A DNA stretch of 37,377 bases from an uncultured Clostridia bacterium (GCA_934454525.1 CAKSFM010000019.1:1-37377), one strand, 5' to 3'. Counted from the stretch's first letter, positions 16,554 to 23,772 are shown. Made by a program: numbers and translations. The notes: generated from the sequence alone by a model not told the origin.

Positions 16554-17437
16554 GCGAAGTATACCGCGAAGGGATCATAACAAAAGGCATCGGCGGATTT
16601 TACTATGTGGAATCCGCCGGGGAAATAACGGAGTGCCGCGCACGCGGAAAATTCCGCAAAATGGAGCTTACGCCGATTGTGGGCGACCGCGTTGTAGTGC
16701 GTGTGCCCGAAACGGGCGGAGCGGAGCTGTGCGAAATAAAGCCGCGGAAAAATTCGCTTGTGCGCCCCGGTGTGTCGAATGTGGACGCGGTTATGCTCGT
16801 GTCGGCAGCAAAATCCCCCATGCCCGACCTGTTTCTCACGGATAAAATGCTTGTCATTGCCGAAAGCAAGGGGATTCGGGGATATATCTGTCTGAACAAA
16901 ACCGACCTTGCCGAATCCGATGAAGTGAAAGCATTCGCGTCCGTGTATGAACGCGCCGGGTATGAGGTTGTCATCGCAAGCGCAGCCACGGGAGAGGGGG
17001 TTGACCGCCTGCGCGAAATAATCTGCGGCAAAACGGTTGCGTTCGCAGGTCTGTCAGGCGTCGGCAAATCAAGCCTTCTGAGAAGAATCACCGGAAAAGA
17101 GCTTGAAACAGGTTCGGTCAGCCGCATTGAGCGCGGCAGGCACACAACGCGCCATGTGGAGCTTATGCAAGCCGCCGGCGGCTTTGTGTTCGACACTCCC
17201 GGCTTCTCGCGCCTTGAAGCGGATGCTGTGCGCGCCGCCGACTTATGGAATTATTTCCCCGAAATCCGCGCGCTTCACCAAAACTGCCGCTTTGCCGACT
17301 GCAACCATATAAAAGAACCCGGCTGCGCAGTGCTTGAAGCCGTGGCAGACGGCAGAATTGCCGAAAGCCGGCATCAAAGCTATGCGGCAATGTTTGAAAA
17401 ACTTAAAGAAATTAAGGAATGGGAACGAAAGGATTGA
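16550..17437 (+). CDS. rsgA: Ribosome small-subunit-dependent GTPase RsgA (CpgA)
   Basis: RsgA is a circularly permuted GTPase that checks late 30S assembly. The N-terminal OB domain includes KMELTPIVGDRVVV. The GTPase motifs then appear in the permuted order G4 (NKTD), G1 (GLSGVGKSS), G3 (DTPGF). The C-terminal zinc knuckle is C-x5-C-x-H-x5-C (CRFADCNHIKEPGC). The start is TTG at 16550, overlapping the kinase stop by four bases (TTGA), with AGAGGT 8 bases upstream. The length is 295 residues. The prpC-prkC-rsgA-rpe order is conserved in Bacillus. Confidence 0.95.
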   Translation: MSEVYREGIITKGIGGFYYVESAGEITECRARGKFRKMELTPIVGDRVVVRVPETGGAELCEIKPRKNSLVRPGVSNVDAVMLVSAAKSPMPDLFLTDKMLVIAESKGIRGYICLNKTDLAESDEVKAFASVYERAGYEVVIASAATGEGVDRLREIICGKTVAFAGLSGVGKSSLLRRITGKELETGSVSRIERGRHTTRHVELMQAAGGFVFDTPGFSRLEADAVRAADLWNYFPEIRALHQNCRFADCNHIKEPGCAVLEAVADGRIAESRHQSYAAMFEKLKEIKEWERKD

Positions 17438-17443
17438 TTTTCA

Positions 17444-18088
17444 GTGATAAAAATAGCTCCGTCAATATTGTCGGCAGACTTCGGCGATCTCCGCAATCAG
17501 GTGAAAGCGGTTGAAGCGGCAGGCGCCGACCTGCTGCATATCGATATAATGGACGGGCACTTTGTGCCCAATCTCAGCATGGGTCCCGTTGTTGTAAAGT
17601 CGATAAGACAATCGAGCAAGCTGTTTTTCGACTGCCATCTCATGCTTGATAATCCGCTTGATTATGCTGAAGCCTTTGCCGCGGCAGGCGCGGATTTAAT
17701 AACTGTTCATGCCGAGTGCGTTAAAGATCTGAAAGCCGCCGCCGATAAAATTCATTCGCTCGGCATAAAGGCGGCTGCCGCAATCAATCCGGCAACGGGA
17801 GCGGAAGCGGTTATCGACGCCGCAAAATATCTTGATATGATTCTCGTTATGAGCGTTGTTCCGGGATTCGGCGGTCAAAGCTTCATGCCGGAGGTGCTTG
17901 ATAAAGTGCGGCAAATAAAAGCAGCGTGTGACATTCCCGTTGAAATTGACGGAGGAATCAATGCAAAAACCGCTCCCCTCGCTGCAAAAGCAGGGGTTGA
18001 CATTTTTGTTGCCGGCAGCTCCGTTTTCGGTGCGCCGCCGTTTTCGGAAGCAATCGCACAAATCCGCACCGCCGCAGATTGTGGTTGA
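17444..18088 (+). CDS. rpe: Ribulose-phosphate 3-epimerase
   Basis: This enzyme interconverts ribulose 5-phosphate and xylulose 5-phosphate in the pentose phosphate pathway. The TIM-barrel motifs are intact: IAPSILSADFGDL at the N-terminus, HIDIMDGHFVPNLSMGP, DCHLMLDNP, MSVVPGFGGQSF and VEIDGGINAKTA (catalytic Asp residues and metal-binding His). The length is 214 residues. It starts with GTG at 17444 after an AAAGGA site, 6 bases after rsgA. Its stop codon lies within the -35 box of the rnpB promoter, so it closes the operon against rnpB without an obvious terminator. Confidence 0.97.
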   Translation: MIKIAPSILSADFGDLRNQVKAVEAAGADLLHIDIMDGHFVPNLSMGPVVVKSIRQSSKLFFDCHLMLDNPLDYAEAFAAAGADLITVHAECVKDLKAAADKIHSLGIKAAAAINPATGAEAVIDAAKYLDMILVMSVVPGFGGQSFMPEVLDKVRQIKAACDIPVEIDGGINAKTAPLAAKAGVDIFVAGSSVFGAPPFSEAIAQIRTAADCG

Positions 18089-18113
18089 CACGGAAAAAAA
18101 GTTGTGTTATTAT
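18085..18113 (+). promoter_or_regulatory. Sigma-A promoter of rnpB
   Basis: TTGACA (18085-18090) and TATTAT (18108-18113) have a 17-base spacer, and the expected start is near 18120. The TGA of rpe (18086-18088) is inside the -35 box. Confidence 0.88.
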
Positions 18114-18125
18114 TTAATAGCCTTT

Positions 18126-18488
18126 ATGAGTAATCCGAACGGTCGCGGCGGCAATTTTTGCCGATGAGGAAAGTCCGAGCTTCGCAGGACAGGGTGCCGG
18201 AGAAATCCCGGTGGAGGCGACTCTAAGGAAAGTGCAACAGAAATAAACCGCCGCCCCTGCGGGCGGTAAGGGTGGAAAGGCGGGGTAAGAGCCCACCGAC
18301 ATTGCGGTAACGCTTTGTGCCATGTAAACCCCATCCGAAGCAACGCCGAATGGATTGGCTTGTCCGGCCGATAATCCGAAAGGCGGCTGGAGCCGCACAG
18401 AGATGTGCGGCGTAGACAGATGACCGTTTCGGGGCAGGGCATTTTGCCCTCGCTCTATGACAGAACTCGGCTTACAGGGTTACTCATA
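18126..18488 (+). ncRNA. rnpB: RNase P RNA, bacterial class A
   Basis: This is the catalytic RNA that removes 5' leaders from pre-tRNAs. Diagnostic conserved segments are present in the right order: GAGGAAAGTCCGAGC near 18166, CAGGGTGCCGG, GAAAGTGCAACAGAAA around 18229-18244, GGTAAGAGCCCACCG, a GTAAACCCC segment, CAGATGACCG, and ACAGAACTCGGCTTACAG at the 3' end. Helix P1 closes the molecule: ATGAGTAA at 18126-18133 pairs with TTACTCAT at 18481-18488. The size, about 363 bases, fits type A. The ends are set by P1 and may be off by a few bases. Confidence 0.96.
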
Positions 18489-18551
18489 ACCGCATTTTAC
18501 TTAAAACGGTTAAAATACGGCTAAGACCTTGCCCGAAAAGGCAATTGGCTG

Positions 18552-18580
18552 TTGACAAAACCATGAGGAAACATTATAAT
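18552..18580 (+). promoter_or_regulatory. Sigma-A promoter of the nucleotidyltransferase gene
   Basis: TTGACA (18552-18557) and TATAAT (18575-18580) have a 17-base spacer, a perfect consensus. The GGAGG ribosome binding site is at 18598-18602. Confidence 0.93.
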
Positions 18581-18610
18581 GAATATACAAATCGGACGGA
18601 GGAAATGAAA

Positions 18611-19348
18611 ATGAAAAATATTGTGCTCGCTGCCGGGTATGCAACGCGCCTCTATCCTTTGACGGAGAATTTCCCGAAACCGCTTCTGGAGGTTGCAGGG
18701 AAAACAATTCTTGACTGGCTGCTTGATGATATTGACACGCTTGATGAAATTGATTCGCATATTATCGTGTCAAACCACCGGTATGTGCAGCATTTTGAAA
18801 ACTGGAAAAAAACCTGCCGCCTTAAAAAACCCGTAACAATTCTTGACGATGGCTCAACCTCGAACGAAACAAGAATCGGCGCGGTTAATGACATTCGTTT
18901 TGCAATTGATTCGCTCGGCATTGATGATGACATTCTGGTCGTTGCCGGCGATAATATGATTGATTATTCTTTCCGAAAACTCGTTGACCTTTTTAAGGAA
19001 AAGAACGCTGCCGTTGTCGTTTGCGACTATGAGGAGGATGTTGAAACCCTCCGCCGCTGCGGAGTTATGATTCCGGACAGTGATTTCCGCGTGATTTCAA
19101 TGGAGGAAAAACCGCAGGACCCCAAATCCAACTGGTGCGTCGGACCGTTCTATATCTATAAAAAAGATCAGCTCGGTCTTATCGCGCAGGGCATTGCCGA
19201 TGGCTGCGGAACGGACGCTCCGGGCAGCTTTGTCTGCTACCTGTGCCGCAAAGTTCCCGTGTATGCGCTTCATTCGGCAGGGAACCGGTACGATATCGGA
19301 ACGCTTGAAAGCTATGAGCATGTTAAGCAGGTTTTCGGCGAAAAATAA
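18611..19348 (+). CDS. Sugar-phosphate nucleotidyltransferase family protein
   Basis: The product resembles glucose-1-phosphate thymidylyl/uridylyltransferases and cytidylyltransferases that activate sugar phosphates or phosphocholine. The N-terminus MKNIVLAAGYATRLYPLT is the nucleotide-binding loop, followed by NFPKPLLEVAGKTILDW; the metal-binding Asp is in VVAGDNMIDYS, and EEKPQDPKSNW and DIGTLESYEHVKQ are later family motifs. The open frame starts at 18545, but GGAGG at 18598-18602 is ideally spaced (8 bases) from ATG 18611, giving 245 residues. It is a single-gene unit with its own promoter and a strong terminator downstream. The exact nucleotide and sugar cannot be decided. Confidence 0.88.
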   Translation: MKNIVLAAGYATRLYPLTENFPKPLLEVAGKTILDWLLDDIDTLDEIDSHIIVSNHRYVQHFENWKKTCRLKKPVTILDDGSTSNETRIGAVNDIRFAIDSLGIDDDILVVAGDNMIDYSFRKLVDLFKEKNAAVVVCDYEEDVETLRRCGVMIPDSDFRVISMEEKPQDPKSNWCVGPFYIYKKDQLGLIAQGIADGCGTDAPGSFVCYLCRKVPVYALHSAGNRYDIGTLESYEHVKQVFGEK

Positions 19349-19429
19349 TTATTGCTATGTTATGTGAACGCCACCGGGCGCATGCCCGAACGCGTGAGCA
19401 TTGATTCTATTATACGTATTCTTGACCTG

Positions 19430-19466
19430 GCAAACAGCCGCGGGGCAATCCGCGGCTGTTTGCTTT
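19430..19466 (+). terminator. Strong intrinsic terminator
   Basis: Perfect 14-bp arms GCAAACAGCCGCGG (19430-19443) and CCGCGGCTGTTTGC (19450-19463) close a 6-base loop and are followed by TTT. It ends the nucleotidyltransferase transcript. The rest of the 249-base gap holds the rluA-family promoter and a short hairpin CGGGCgcatGCCCG near 19377. Confidence 0.85.
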
Positions 19467-19547
19467 GTACCCGAACACTCCCACCCCGTGATGCTCATCG
19501 CCGCAGATTTAAAGGCAGCCTCCTTTTGCCCCCAAAAGAACGACACC

Positions 19548-19574
19548 TTGACAAATGCGCCGCAATATTATAAT
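19548..19574 (+). promoter_or_regulatory. Probable promoter of the RluA-family gene
   Basis: TTGACA (19548-19553) is followed by TATAAT (19569-19574) at a short spacing of 15 bases; the overlapping TAATAT at 19571 gives 17. The true -10 cannot be decided. Confidence 0.6.
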
Positions 19575-19597
19575 ATTTATTCAAAGGGAGCGTTTTC

Positions 19598-20470
19598 ATG
19601 ATCACATTTAATATAAACAAAAACAGCTCGGGAATCCGTGCCGACAGATTCCTTTTTAAAGCGACAACCGCACCGTCCTCACTCATTTATAAAGCGTTTC
19701 GGAAAAAGGACGTAAAAATAAACGGCCGCTGGGTTCGGGAGGATTATGTTCTTTCCGAGGGCGAAAGGCTTGATATTTATATCAATTCGTCATTCCGCCG
19801 CGAACGCACCGCGGCAAAGTGCACTCTGACAGCGCCCGTTGTTTATGAGGACGGCGCAGTCGTTATTTTCAACAAGCCGCCGCAGCTTCCCTGCCAGCCG
19901 GACAGCCGCCATAAAACAGACACTCTTGCCGATATGCTTAAAAGCTATCTCGCCGAATCCGGCGCATATAACGCGGCGGAGGAAAACGCATTTGCCCCTG
20001 CCCTTTGTAACCGGCTTGATACGAACACAAGCGGACTTGTCATCGGTGCAAAAACTGCGGCGGCTCTGCGCGAAATGAATGAACATATCCGTGCACACCG
20101 CGTAAGAAAATTTTACAAATGCACCCTTGAGGGCGTTCCGCCCGAAAAATCCGCTCATGTGGAAGCATTTATCAGAAAGAATAATGCTGAAAACGTCAGC
20201 CGGATTTCTTCCTCCGGCAAGGAAATTTCAATGGATTACAGGGTTATCTCGTCCGATGGAAAACACACATCTGCGGAGGTCGAGCTGCACACCGGGCGCA
20301 GCCATCAGATAAGAGCGTATTTCTCATCGGTCGGCTGTCCTCTTGCCGGTGATAAAAAGTATGGCGCACTCTCCGGCGGCGGCCAGGCGCTGTGCGCCTA
20401 TAAGATAATTTTTGACTTTGAACCCTGCGGTGCTCTTTCCGAAATCGCCGGAAAGACAATCATAATCTAA
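19598..20470 (+). CDS. RluA-family 23S/tRNA pseudouridine synthase
   Basis: The product isomerises specific uridines in rRNA or tRNA to pseudouridine. An N-terminal S4-like RNA-binding domain (about residues 13-65: RADRFLFKATTAPSSLIYKAFRKKDVKING) is followed by the catalytic domain, where the active-site motif is CNRLDTNTSGLVIGAKT (the catalytic Asp in RLDxxTSG). The later GRSHQIRAYFSSVGCPLAGDKKYG motif is also typical. The length of 290 residues is normal for RluC/RluD-like enzymes. The ATG follows AAAGGGAG. The target uridine cannot be told from sequence. Directly downstream starts a hairpin-rich repeat region. Confidence 0.93.
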   Translation: MITFNINKNSSGIRADRFLFKATTAPSSLIYKAFRKKDVKINGRWVREDYVLSEGERLDIYINSSFRRERTAAKCTLTAPVVYEDGAVVIFNKPPQLPCQPDSRHKTDTLADMLKSYLAESGAYNAAEENAFAPALCNRLDTNTSGLVIGAKTAAALREMNEHIRAHRVRKFYKCTLEGVPPEKSAHVEAFIRKNNAENVSRISSSGKEISMDYRVISSDGKHTSAEVELHTGRSHQIRAYFSSVGCPLAGDKKYGALSGGGQALCAYKIIFDFEPCGALSEIAGKTIII

Positions 20471-20552
20471 GAGTTTTGCAGTCCTAAAAGGCAATTGCCT
20501 TTTGCTGCACCTCTGTGTGCGCCTTTGCCGCCGTTTTGCGGCTTCGCCATGC

Positions 20553-20780
20553 GCAGCCGGAGCAAAGGCACGTTGTTTGTACCTTGTGAACCTATAAATA
20601 CATGGCTGCATATGGCACAAACACATCACGCGGAGCGGAGCACAGAATCCGCAAAACAATAGCGCTCCCCCTGCCGCCAACACACGCCCATTGCAACTCT
20701 CGCCCCTGCGAGGTCGTTTAGGGGGCGCGGGGGAATCGAAACCCCCGCGTTTTTGGTTCTTTTGACTCCAAAAGAACATA
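20553..20780 (+). repeat. Hairpin-rich interspersed repeat, copy A
   Basis: This stretch is homologous, in inverted orientation, to 24718-24945. Shared blocks include GCGCAGCCGGAGCAAAGGCA, ATCACGCGGAGCGGAGC and CCCTGCGAGGTCGTTTAG, then a palindrome of GGGGG-aatcgaaa-CCCCC and a TTCTTTTG-nnnn-CAAAAGAA hairpin. No protein is encoded by it; the short open frames across it have no family resemblance. Further palindromes of the type AAAAGGCAATTGCCTTTT flank it at about 20487-20504 and 20826-20843. The whole gap 20471-21058 is made of this kind of material. Confidence 0.8.
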
Positions 20781-21058
20781 ACCGTTCGTTTCCGAACATC
20801 GCCCCCCCGATGCTCATCGGTATTAAAAAGGCAATCGCCTTTTGCGCGTTGCTGCGCTTTACAGAATCCGCAAAACAGCGGCAGCCGCCTTTTGCATGTT
20901 ATTGCTTCGGCTTTGCTGCCGTGCAGTGGCTTTTTTCGGCACTTTTTTGGCTCTTTTGTATCAAAAAAATTGCACTTTCGTCATGCCGTTGTTGAACCTC
21001 AACAAACGGCAAAATCTTTATTTGAGCAAAAAAACGAAAAGTTTTTTTAACAAAGCTC

Positions 21059-21087
21059 TTGAAAATATGTCCGCCTGATGTTACAAT
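21059..21087 (+). promoter_or_regulatory. Promoter of the dockerin/cohesin operon
   Basis: TTGAAA (21059-21064) and TACAAT (21082-21087) have a 17-base spacer. The transcript would have a leader of about 110 bases that contains a small hairpin, AGCATAA pairing with TTATGCT (about 21095-21117). Confidence 0.72.
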
Positions 21088-21202
21088 AAATTCAGCATAA
21101 AGGATAGGCTTATGCTATTCTTGTGAAATCTATTCGATTTTACCAACATTCAATATCAATTTTAAATAATATATAACATATAAAATCAAGGAGGAAAAAT
21201 TG

Positions 21203-22132
21203 ATGAGAAAAATGTTTAAAGCAGCTGCTTCTCTTGCAGTTGGATGCGCAATTTTGTCAACATCGGCTTTCGCTGCGCTTACAGGTACGCCTGTGCTTAA
21301 CGAAAATAAGGATGCTGTTAGTGTAACAGTCAGCGGTGTTGAGGCAGGAAAGGAGTCTACAATCCTTGTTCTTAAGGGTGCTTATACAGAAATGCCTGCA
21401 ACAATAGCTGATTCCGATATCGTTTATATCAATCAGATGACCGCAACTGACGGCACGGCTACATATACAATGCCTTTCGGCACACGCCTGGGAGACGCTG
21501 AAGCTGTAACGGTATTTGCAGGTGCAACGAATGAAGCAACAGCAACACTGCTCGGAAGCTTAACGGTTGTTAACAAGGAGGATCGTGACTTCATCACGAA
21601 AGATGATACCACAAAGGCAACAATTAAAGTTGATAAGGCGAATGTAAGTAATGATAGCATGGGTCTTGTAAAAGGCTGCAATATTGTTTCTCTTGCTCTT
21701 GACACAACTGCTTACCCCAATGCAGGTAATGCTACGGCAGGATATGCAGTTGCTGTTGTTGATGCAGATGGTAATGCTATAGATGGTTCCGCTATCTTCT
21801 ATTCGGCAGAACGTGCTAAATATGTTGCTGTTATTCCGACATCTGTAACTAATTACAAGTTTGAAGTACTTGGCGCAGATGCTGCAGCTAATGATGTTAT
21901 TTCTAAATATGGTAACATGAATGAGGATAAGGCAGGCGCAATTAATGCATTGGATTTGATGCAGTTTACAAAGGTATATAAGAAAACAGCTGATTCTCCT
22001 GCGGCTACTTCTATGAAGAAAGCTTTAATTGCTGACGTAACTGGTGATGGTAATGTTAATGCATTAGACTTGATGCAGTTTACAAAAGCATATAAAAAGC
22101 AGGCTTATACATTTAACGTATTGACCAAATAA
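21203..22132 (+). CDS. Secreted protein with C-terminal dockerin-like duplicated repeats
   Basis: The product is a 309-residue exported protein. Residues 1-24 are a classical signal peptide ending in STSAFA. The middle (about 25-235) is Ala/Thr/Val-rich with no motif I recognise and looks like beta-sandwich domains. The C-terminus carries two 22-residue dockerin-type segments (about 240-261 and 278-299), both containing NALDLMQFTK and ending YKK. The second has a proper calcium loop (DVTGDGNVNALD); the first has lost some ligands (NEDKAGAINALD). Dockerins bind cohesins, and a cohesin-like protein is encoded 19 bases downstream. ATG 21203 is 8 bases after AAGGAGG; a TTG at 21200 is less likely. 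Codon use is more AT-rich than the housekeeping genes, suggesting transfer. Confidence 0.8.
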   Translation: MRKMFKAAASLAVGCAILSTSAFAALTGTPVLNENKDAVSVTVSGVEAGKESTILVLKGAYTEMPATIADSDIVYINQMTATDGTATYTMPFGTRLGDAEAVTVFAGATNEATATLLGSLTVVNKEDRDFITKDDTTKATIKVDKANVSNDSMGLVKGCNIVSLALDTTAYPNAGNATAGYAVAVVDADGNAIDGSAIFYSAERAKYVAVIPTSVTNYKFEVLGADAAANDVISKYGNMNEDKAGAINALDLMQFTKVYKKTADSPAATSMKKALIADVTGDGNVNALDLMQFTKAYKKQAYTFNVLTK

Positions 22133-22151
22133 TATTGGAGGTTTAATAACT

Positions 22152-23051
22152 ATGAAGAAAATTGTATCGTTGCTTTTGGCAACGGCAGTTATATTCTGCT
22201 TGGGTATAACATCTTTTGCTTCTAATGTTGCTCCGTTCACTTTTGAGGGTGATAAGGAAATCGCTGTTGGAAGCGGCACAACGGATGTTACAATCAAGAT
22301 GGGTATTGATTTAGACGAAGCAGCAAGTATAGGTATTGTTGCATTCACCTTTGATTTTGGTGGAGAAAAAGGAATAAAGGTAAAAGAAATTGCTGATTCT
22401 GCAATTACAAGTTACCTTCCGTTGTACACGGGCGGAACAGATATAGAGACTGGGTTGTTCACATATATGAAGGACGATGCTAGTGGTGTTGACATTCCTG
22501 CCGGAGTAATTGAAGTTCCTGTTACATTTACTGTAGATGACACAGCAGCAAAAGAGTATGCTGTCACTCTTACAACTGATTCAATGCTTGTAACTGCTGG
22601 TGGAGATGCTCTCAACGACTGTGAGACATATCCGACAGCGAAGATTGTTGTTAAAGAAGGTTCTGATGAGCCGTCTAATATAATTACAAAGACCGGTTCG
22701 CTTGCAGATACCGGATTCATCAATAACCTTAGGGTAATAGATGAAAAGGGTACGGAAACCAAAGGCTTCATTGGTGCTGCTGTAGGATTCAAGTTTGTAA
22801 CTCCTGCAGATATCACTCTTGATGACAACATGATTTGGGCGCTTACAACTGCTGACGGTAAGGCTTATTCTCCGAAGTTTAACGCAGGTCTTTCTGCTCT
22901 TGGTAAGAACGCTGATGTAACAGTTGCTGCTACATTGACAACAGGTGTTGACGGCGTGAATACTGAAATCACTGCTGTAAACGGTATCTTCAAAGATGCT
23001 GCCAGCGACACATACTACTACACAGACGCTACTGATGCGCCGACAGAATAA
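22152..23051 (+). CDS. Secreted cohesin-like domain protein
   Basis: The product has 299 residues with a signal peptide (1-23, ending GITSFA). Residues about 28-150 resemble a cohesin or carbohydrate-binding-module-like beta-sandwich: an opening strand pattern DVTIKMGID, AFTFDFGGEKGIKVKEI, and the characteristic GVIEVPVTFTVDDTAAKEY-AVTLT block that in cohesins reads like DGVLATLTFKV followed by YPITL. The second half (about 165-299) is another beta-rich domain of unknown type. There is no sortase motif or transmembrane anchor at the C-terminus, which ends TDAPTE. TTGGAGG precedes the start. The cohesin call is by pattern, not by search; adjacency to a dockerin protein supports it. Confidence 0.62.
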   Translation: MKKIVSLLLATAVIFCLGITSFASNVAPFTFEGDKEIAVGSGTTDVTIKMGIDLDEAASIGIVAFTFDFGGEKGIKVKEIADSAITSYLPLYTGGTDIETGLFTYMKDDASGVDIPAGVIEVPVTFTVDDTAAKEYAVTLTTDSMLVTAGGDALNDCETYPTAKIVVKEGSDEPSNIITKTGSLADTGFINNLRVIDEKGTETKGFIGAAVGFKFVTPADITLDDNMIWALTTADGKAYSPKFNAGLSALGKNADVTVAATLTTGVDGVNTEITAVNGIFKDAASDTYYYTDATDAPTE

Positions 23052-23071
23052 TTTTAGGAGGTAATGAAAAG

Positions 23072-23278
23072 ATGAAAAAGTATAACACACCTGAAATCGA
23101 AGCATTAGCTCTTGAAACTATTGATGTTATTGCTACAAGCGGTGACGATGCAGCTCTCTACGCTCTTGAGTCGAATGCGGAATATGCGAATTATGCAGCA
23201 GCTGCTAAGAATGCAGCCGGAACTGCTAAAACCGCCGGAAAAATCTACGAGGACTTTACTAGTACATGGTCCTGGTAA
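23072..23278 (+). CDS. Small 68-residue protein, possible peptide precursor
   Basis: This is the third gene of the operon, 20 bases after the cohesin-like gene, with a strong TAGGAGG site. The product begins MKKYNTPEIEALALETIDVI and has no signal peptide or membrane segment. After a short ATSG linker, residues 27-68 are rich in Ala, Tyr and Asn and end in TSTWSW. The layout (a conserved-looking N-terminal segment, a Ser-Gly break and a variable tail) resembles small leader-core proteins seen in Clostridia, but no modification enzyme or transporter lies nearby. Function unknown. A perfect terminator follows, so the peptide is co-transcribed with the two exported proteins. Confidence 0.72.
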   Translation: MKKYNTPEIEALALETIDVIATSGDDAALYALESNAEYANYAAAAKNAAGTAKTAGKIYEDFTSTWSW

Positions 23279-23312
23279 GCAATTCATAATTCAAGAATTT
23301 AATAATTCGAAT

Positions 23313-23345
23313 AAAAAAGCTGCGGCTCTGCCGCAGCTTTTCTTC
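23313..23345 (+). terminator. Intrinsic terminator of the dockerin/cohesin/peptide operon
   Basis: GCTGCGGC (23319-23326) and GCCGCAGC (23330-23337) form a perfect stem with a three-base loop, flanked by A6 upstream and TTTTC downstream, so it may work in both directions. Confidence 0.92.
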
Positions 23346-23359
23346 ATCTGTAAAATTAG

Positions 23360-23388
23360 TTGACACATATTATTTAATTTGGTATAAT
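23360..23388 (+). promoter_or_regulatory. Promoter of the type I toxin transcript
   Basis: TTGACA (23360-23365) and TATAAT (23383-23388) have a 17-base spacer, a perfect consensus. It drives a leader of about 150 bases before the putative toxin frame. Confidence 0.88.
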
Positions 23389-23548
23389 ATCTTTCGTGGA
23401 AGTCTGCCGTTTTACTGTTGAGTTTCATTCTGTTTGTAAACGGTCGGACGGTTACAAAGGACGGTTGCCTTGTCATCCCGCTCGGGCGGAATGGAGGCGA
23501 TGTATAAGCCCTTGACGGGAAATTTTTCTCGAATGGAGGCTGATACAT

Positions 23549-23641
23549 ATTACTTTATCTGAATTGGCAGCTATTTGTACTGTTTTGGGATTTGCTTTTG
23601 CAGTCGTTAAAGAGATAATAGCACACATAAAGAAAAAGTGA
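23549..23641 (+). CDS. Putative type I toxin, small membrane peptide (non-standard start)
   Basis: A 30-codon frame encodes one hydrophobic helix (LAAICTVLGFAFAVV) followed by a basic end (KEIIAHIKKK), the usual shape of type I toxins of the holin-like/TxpA-BsrG group. The frame has no ATG, GTG or well-placed TTG start. An ATT at 23549 stands 9 bases after TGGAGG, exactly where the start codon should be, so either ATT is used, or an ATG has mutated and the toxin is silenced. A 20-codon frame starting at ATG 23500 overlaps this start and could couple translation. Antisense promoter and terminator on the opposite strand support the toxin-antitoxin reading. It is too short for ordinary gene calling. 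Confidence 0.55.
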   Translation: MTLSELAAICTVLGFAFAVVKEIIAHIKKK

Positions 23642-23738
23642 GCCGTCTGTCGCAACCAGATTGGCTCACTTGGCTTTGAGCGTTTAAACTCAAAGGCATT
23701 GTAGTAGTATGGTAGTGGCAACCGTCATTGGCTTCCAC
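23629..23738 (-). ncRNA. Putative antisense RNA antitoxin
   Basis: On the minus strand, a consensus promoter at 23745-23772 would start an RNA near 23738. It would run back over the 3' end of the toxin frame and stop at a hairpin formed by GTGAGCC and GGCTCAC (23638-23669), followed by TTTTTCTTT. The resulting RNA of about 110 bases is complementary to the toxin mRNA's end and 3' region, the standard design of RatA-like antitoxins. Ends are inferred from promoter and terminator positions, not seen directly. Confidence 0.6.
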
Positions 23739-23744
23739 ATTTTT

Positions 23745-23772
23745 ATTATAGCATAAATTCAGAAAATGTCAA
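23745..23772 (-). promoter_or_regulatory. Promoter of the antisense RNA
   Basis: On the minus strand, TTGACA (23767-23772) and TATAAT (23745-23750) have a 16-base spacer. The only thing downstream on this strand is the toxin region, which argues for a regulatory RNA. Confidence 0.82.

Noticed and set aside
20753..20995. 80-codon frame in the repeat region
   Set aside because: Runs through palindromes of the repeat family; the translation reads like repeated hairpin DNA and lacks a ribosome binding site.
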